DNA from: CAYQPF01 sp964419225
GTDB taxonomy: Bacteria; Cloacimonadota; Cloacimonadia; Cloacimonadales; CAYQPF01
Direction of reading: 5' to 3'
Length of the DNA stretch: 16,278 nucleotides
Assembly (NCBI GenBank): GCA_964419225.1
Contig: CAYQPF010000109.1
Coordinates: 1-16,278, forward strand
Positions 12,258 to 16,278 of the stretch are shown piece by piece (within the stretch, counting starts at the first letter, position 1; each line of letters opens with the position of its first letter). A program made the position numbers and the translations under genes. A model generated the notes under the pieces. That model saw only the letters and a program-made list of their open reading frames with translations. It had not been told where the DNA came from and ran no database searches.

Positions 12258-15200
12258 ATGAAAGTTATTATGTCTTTTGTATGCTTTATTTTCGGCATTT
12301 TTACCTTGTATGCCGAAATTCAGTCCACAGTTCAGGGAGGATATTGGCAGGATTCAGCCACCTGGGTCCAGGGCATAATCCCCGGTGCTGACGATGATGT
12401 TGTTATTAATGGTAGTGTTATTATCCAAACAAATCAAAGTTGTCATAATTTAACTCTGGCAAACTCAGCAAGTATCATTAAAAATGGAAGTAATAATTTC
12501 ACATTATCTGTAAATGGAAATCTTGTTAATAATGGCTGGGTTTACAACAATCCTAATGGCTATAATCTCTCAGTAAATCTTTATGGCAATCTGGATAACA
12601 GGTTCAATTTCAGACCGCAAAACTTATCTTTGCTGGGCAATGGAAACCGTACTCTAAAATCTGTCCCAAGTTACCCCCTTGGCTTTGTCGAAACATTTTC
12701 CATAGCTGCCACAATTGATACGGTCTTTGCTTTAAGTGATCTCTGGTTTGATTCAGGTTACACAATCACCGGCAACAATCACAAAGTAGTTTTCGATTTG
12801 TATAACGAACTTACCTCAGAAGAATTTGATCTTAATGTAAACACTGCCGTGGTGTTATATTTGGATATCAGAGGAAATTCCTCAAGTGTGGTAAACGGTA
12901 ATTCCGGCTATTGGGAAAACACAAGTATCTCTGATGCTTTATTTACCGGTATAATCAAAGTAACGGATGGTTGCATCTTCACTAACATTACCAATCAGGG
13001 AAATATCTATAACCACCCTAACAACAACCACAACCTTACTTTATCCGGCCCTTTATCCAATTATGGACAAATCTGTAATAGCCCCAATGGCTATGATCTG
13101 CATTTATCTACTGACGGAAATATCAGCAACTTCGGGTATTTCAGACCTTCTACCCTAAACCTCACAGGATCAGGCAACAGAACCCTTGCCTGTGATGACT
13201 CTCACCCTTTTTCTCCTATTAATACTTTGTCAGTTGCTACTGCTATTGATACTATTTTCGCTAATACGAATCTTACCTTTTCCAATATCAACAAAATTAC
13301 CGGCTATTTTGTACTGGCAGGCTTCTCAAACTCTCGACTTCCGAAAGCAATCAATATGACAAACTTAACCTTAGAATATTGTGAAGTTGCCGGTATAAGT
13401 GGGTCAACCTTATATTTGGGGACAGTTATAATTTCTGCCGGCACTATCAGTAATGAAAGTATCTCTGGAAATTTCAGTATTATGAACAATTCCATATTCA
13501 ACAATATTTCCAGTTCTGCTACTCTCCAAAATCATTATAATAATAACCATACTCTGACGATTTATGGTGATTTTCTCAATTATGGTACAGTGCAAAACAG
13601 TCCAAATGGATACAATTTGTCTTTAAATGTCTATAATAGTTTTTTGAATTATGGTACCTGCAGTAATTATACGATTAATATGTATGGGTCAACAGATCAG
13701 TATCTGGACTTTGCAGAAAATCACAGTTTCAAAGGCACCTTTTTTAATGATTTTAATTCTGTAACAAAATTAATTTCAGTTGGTAATCTACTTTTTGAGA
13801 ATACACAGATCGATCTCAACGGAGCAACTCTTCAACTTCCTGAAGGTGATTATTACTTAAAACTCTCAGGATGTACTTTCAGGGAAGCTTCTTTAATATC
13901 TGATCTGACCAACCATATCAATCCCCTTAATAACACTACCATTACCAGTGTAAACTTTCAATCCATTACAAATGACGGTGTTTTTATGCCTGCCAGCACT
14001 ATTATTTTCTCCGGAGCACTAATCAATAATGGCACTATCCAAAACCATCACAGTTCTAATTATTCACTCTATGTTTATGGTAGTTTGACGAATTCAGGCA
14101 CTATCCGGAATAATCCCAGCGGTTACAACTTTTATACTTATATTAAGGGAGATGTTACAAATTACGGCACTTGGAACAATAATTCTCTTTTTTTGAATGG
14201 TGACTTCTCCCAAACTATCAAGTTCCCTCTCAACCATCCCTTTGCAGGTCTAAATTTTACTGATCAGAATGGTGGTTCTCCCATTGTTACTGCTGATGAT
14301 TTTTACTTCGAAAACTGCACGATAGATTTAAACAATGCGTCTCTCGATATCACCCTGGCTGATACAGATATCCATTTCTATAATTGTACGTTTAATGACA
14401 CTCAATTGATTTCTGCTTTAACTAATGCAATTCATTACACTGGTTCATGCCTGGTACAAAATGTTGTTTTTCAATCTATTATGTTCTATGGTACTGTCAA
14501 TCTGGCCTCTAATATAACAATCACAGGTTCCTTAACAAATTGGGGTACAATCCAAAACCATTCATCAAATAACTTCAGTTTATTCATCCAGGGCAATCTG
14601 GAAAATACAGGTGAAATCCGGAATAACCCTTCCGGGTACAATCTAAGTGTTTCTGTTTCTCAAAATCTGGCTAATACCGGAAATTTTCATCCCCAAAATC
14701 TATATTTACAGGGAATAGGCAATCAGTATCTGTCAAATCACAGCACATTTTCTCCGGCTTATCTCTATGGCAGTAATACTTCCAGTATTTTTCTTATGTC
14801 TGATCTTGAGATCTCAAACTCTCAAATTGATCTAAATTATGCTAATCTAAATCTCGTTTATGGTCTGAATCCGTATAAATTTACTCTGCATGGAGGATAT
14901 CTGCGTGAAGCAAATATCCACGGAATCGGAGGCGGAATTCTCAAAACAGACTCAAATGCCTACTTAAGTTATCTCACTGCTGACAAATTGATCACTGAAG
15001 GTACATTGATCATTGGGAGTGAAATTTCCGTTGAGCATCTAACCAATTATGCAGTTCTCAAAAACAATACTGATAATAACCATACTCTTTCAATTCAATC
15101 CAGATTCGATAATTATGGTACTATACTCAACAATACCAGCTACATCTTTGAAGTCAGCCTCGCAGGGGATTTGTACAATTATGGCTCAATTGCGAATTAC

Positions 15201-15896
15201 TACCTCACATTTTCTTCTTCCGGTACCCAAAAAATCTACCAAAGTCCTACAGCAGATTCTCTCAAATGCTATCAGGTACGCAAATTAACAGCCACTGGTA
15301 ATCTACAGATGCTTTCTGACCTGAAACTCAAAAACTGCATTCTCGATTTGAATTCCCATAGTCTTCTCATGTTTCAGGATCATTCTGTCTATAATCTCTG
15401 GCTTTACGGAGGTTATCTCAATCGGGTTGATCTGGCTACAAACGGATATTCCAATCTGACTCTTCTGAATAATGCGTACTTAGCAAATGTAACAGGACGT
15501 GATGTAAAACTTTATGGTACTATCTTCCTCATTAACAACACTGTCTTCGATAATGCTATTAATTATGGCACCATAAAACCACTCCCGGGATATTCCCTTA
15601 CCCTGACCATCTTAGGTAATTTTACTAATTATGGAACCACCCAGAACGGTTCAGGTGCTAATCTGGACATCTTGTGTCAGCAAAATATGTCCAATTACGG
15701 TACTATGTCTAATTATCAACTGCAAATTCTGGGCTATCACGATCAATATATCCAGTTAAACGGTACTGAAACAATAACTTACTTCACCCTCTATACTAAT
15801 ATGGCAAATATCCAATGGTTCCGTAATGGAATTTACAGCGGTTTCTCTGTCAGTAATCTGACTTTACCTGTGTCCAGTCCCTCTTCTTACGCATAG
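12258..15896 (+). CDS. Giant exported seven-repeat beta protein (ends at in-frame TAG)
   Basis: A 1212-aa protein from ATG 12258 (GAGG at 12249-12252); a GTG at 12252 is in frame but overlaps that site. A signal peptide (MKVIMSFVCFIFGIFTLYA) is followed by GGYWQDSATWVQGIIPGADDDVVI, split here as G-x-W...ATW...PGADDD. This opening is common on large FCB surface proteins. The body has seven repeats of about 170 aa. Each contains a GTIQNH-like turn, NNPSGYNLSL, a 'LTNYGT' strand, 'LxLxGxGNQ' and a buried 'DLxxENCxIDLNxAxL' run, rich in Asn, Tyr, Ser and Thr, as in beta-helix or beta-solenoid proteins. It is probably secreted or surface-bound, perhaps adhesive. The frame stops at TAG but reads on in frame through another recognisable domain, so this product may be truncated or the stop may be read through. 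Confidence 0.8.
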   Translation: MKVIMSFVCFIFGIFTLYAEIQSTVQGGYWQDSATWVQGIIPGADDDVVINGSVIIQTNQSCHNLTLANSASIIKNGSNNFTLSVNGNLVNNGWVYNNPNGYNLSVNLYGNLDNRFNFRPQNLSLLGNGNRTLKSVPSYPLGFVETFSIAATIDTVFALSDLWFDSGYTITGNNHKVVFDLYNELTSEEFDLNVNTAVVLYLDIRGNSSSVVNGNSGYWENTSISDALFTGIIKVTDGCIFTNITNQGNIYNHPNNNHNLTLSGPLSNYGQICNSPNGYDLHLSTDGNISNFGYFRPSTLNLTGSGNRTLACDDSHPFSPINTLSVATAIDTIFANTNLTFSNINKITGYFVLAGFSNSRLPKAINMTNLTLEYCEVAGISGSTLYLGTVIISAGTISNESISGNFSIMNNSIFNNISSSATLQNHYNNNHTLTIYGDFLNYGTVQNSPNGYNLSLNVYNSFLNYGTCSNYTINMYGSTDQYLDFAENHSFKGTFFNDFNSVTKLISVGNLLFENTQIDLNGATLQLPEGDYYLKLSGCTFREASLISDLTNHINPLNNTTITSVNFQSITNDGVFMPASTIIFSGALINNGTIQNHHSSNYSLYVYGSLTNSGTIRNNPSGYNFYTYIKGDVTNYGTWNNNSLFLNGDFSQTIKFPLNHPFAGLNFTDQNGGSPIVTADDFYFENCTIDLNNASLDITLADTDIHFYNCTFNDTQLISALTNAIHYTGSCLVQNVVFQSIMFYGTVNLASNITITGSLTNWGTIQNHSSNNFSLFIQGNLENTGEIRNNPSGYNLSVSVSQNLANTGNFHPQNLYLQGIGNQYLSNHSTFSPAYLYGSNTSSIFLMSDLEISNSQIDLNYANLNLVYGLNPYKFTLHGGYLREANIHGIGGGILKTDSNAYLSYLTADKLITEGTLIIGSEISVEHLTNYAVLKNNTDNNHTLSIQSRFDNYGTILNNTSYIFEVSLAGDLYNYGSIANYYLTFSSSGTQKIYQSPTADSLKCYQVRKLTATGNLQMLSDLKLKNCILDLNSHSLLMFQDHSVYNLWLYGGYLNRVDLATNGYSNLTLLNNAYLANVTGRDVKLYGTIFLINNTVFDNAINYGTIKPLPGYSLTLTILGNFTNYGTTQNGSGANLDILCQQNMSNYGTMSNYQLQILGYHDQYIQLNGTETITYFTLYTNMANIQWFRNGIYSGFSVSNLTLPVSSPSSYA
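12471..15584 (+). repeat. Seven ~515-nt repeats within the giant gene
   Basis: The 'T-I-Q-N-H' equivalent starts near 12471, 13002, 13521, 14034, 14547, 15054 and 15570, giving periods of 531, 519, 513, 513, 507 and 516 nt. Copies are diverged in DNA but keep the same order of strands and turns. Copies 4 and 5 (14034, 14547) look closest. Confidence 0.7.
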
Positions 15897-16196
15897 TGGC
15901 AGCCCTATAATACAAGTAATGGCACCTGGGGAAGGAAAATCTTTGTCGGAAATGGTCAAACCATCTATCCACCCTCTCCTGTTAATGTCGAAATTTATGG
16001 CAACTATTTTAAAATCAGCTGGATTCCCGTGATCAATGCCAATAACTACAAAATTCTGGCCTCAGATACCCCTGATGGTATCTATTCCACCTGTCTTGAC
16101 AACATCCCTGATTCCAATCTGAGTGATAACATTGTCACAGTTTACTTACCGATAGATAGCAACAAAAAGTTCTTTAAGGTGATTTCTAAATATTGA
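15897..16196 (+). CDS. In-frame C-terminal continuation of the giant protein after TAG
   Basis: After TAG (15894-15896) the same frame stays open for 99 codons to TGA (16194-16196). It begins WQPYNTSNGTWGRKIFVGNG and leads to a fibronectin-like domain (V-E-I-Y-G-N-Y-F-K-I-SW...NNYKILASDTPDGIY...KKFFKVISKY), the usual ending of large exported proteins in Cloacimonadota-like genomes. No start codon with a ribosome site opens it, so it belongs to the upstream gene. Either a nonsense mutation split the gene, or TAG is read through, or a base was misread. The domain itself shows no decay. Confidence 0.65.
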   Translation, partial: WQPYNTSNGTWGRKIFVGNGQTIYPPSPVNVEIYGNYFKISWIPVINANNYKILASDTPDGIYSTCLDNIPDSNLSDNIVTVYLPIDSNKKFFKVISKY

Positions 16197-16278
16197 CCAA
16201 GCTAAATTGATTATTTCGATCAGTGAAAATTTGTGATGATCAGTGGCTAACTTGTACAAAAAAAAGCCTCAGCTATTG
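16197..16278. other. Trailing non-coding end with possible half terminator
   Basis: After the TGA there is a doubled GATCAGTG (16219-16226, 16237-16244) and, at the edge, AAAAAAAAGCCTCAGC (from 16259). An A-run followed by GCCTCAGC would be the left half of a bidirectional intrinsic terminator if CTGAGGC and a T-run follow outside the window. Confidence 0.3.

Noticed and set aside
15894..15896. Firm claim of TAG reassignment in this organism
   Set aside because: The rel gene ends at TAG and one internal TAG is not enough evidence; mutation or base error is at least as likely.

Overview
The window reads as a chromosomal segment of an uncultured, AT-rich Gram-negative bacterium of the FCB group, most likely Cloacimonadota. 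This placement is an inference. It rests on the very long secreted beta-repeat protein at the right end with a fibronectin-like C-terminal domain in a style common in that phylum, on a Rel protein of bifunctional type, and on intergenic spaces full of degenerate CAGTGGGCAG-type and 9-bp tandem repeats. No rRNA or tRNA gene, CRISPR array or transposase was seen.

Left part (1-5137): a phage-type accessory region. A divergent switch has a leftward operon (Cro-like HTH protein, a four-cysteine protein and the first 17 codons of a third gene, all overlapping by 1-4 bases) facing a CI-like repressor with an S24 autocleavage domain. Operator-like palindromes lie between them, and one copy lies inside the repressor gene. 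A secreted beta-strand-rich protein starts inside the repressor's 3' end. A nearly G-free, C-rich stretch of about 260 nt follows, containing a 38-nt tandem repeat and resembling a Rho loading region. Next comes a decayed second copy of the same switch (about 2826-3164), still recognisable at the repressor's two ends. It is followed by a 57-codon ORF and then a three-gene run: a HEPN-motif protein, a two-helix membrane protein like the putative AbiC family, and an 85-aa unknown. This run is the best candidate for an undescribed system, probably an abortive-infection type defence carried as prophage or island cargo.

Middle part (5138-9880): an exported Ntn-type choloylglycine-hydrolase-like enzyme with TPRs and an extra C-terminal domain (minus strand), a 1-kb gene-free stretch with palindromic repeats, an MFS transporter (minus strand), and a 400-bp spacer packed with hairpins and short tandem repeats.

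Right part (9881-16278): a complete Rel/SpoT (p)ppGpp synthetase-hydrolase (minus strand) whose last codons and TAG stop lie inside one of the dispersed repeats. Divergent from it is a giant exported protein with seven repeats of about 515 nt. Its reading frame is broken by one in-frame TAG, 100 codons before the natural end of its C-terminal domain.
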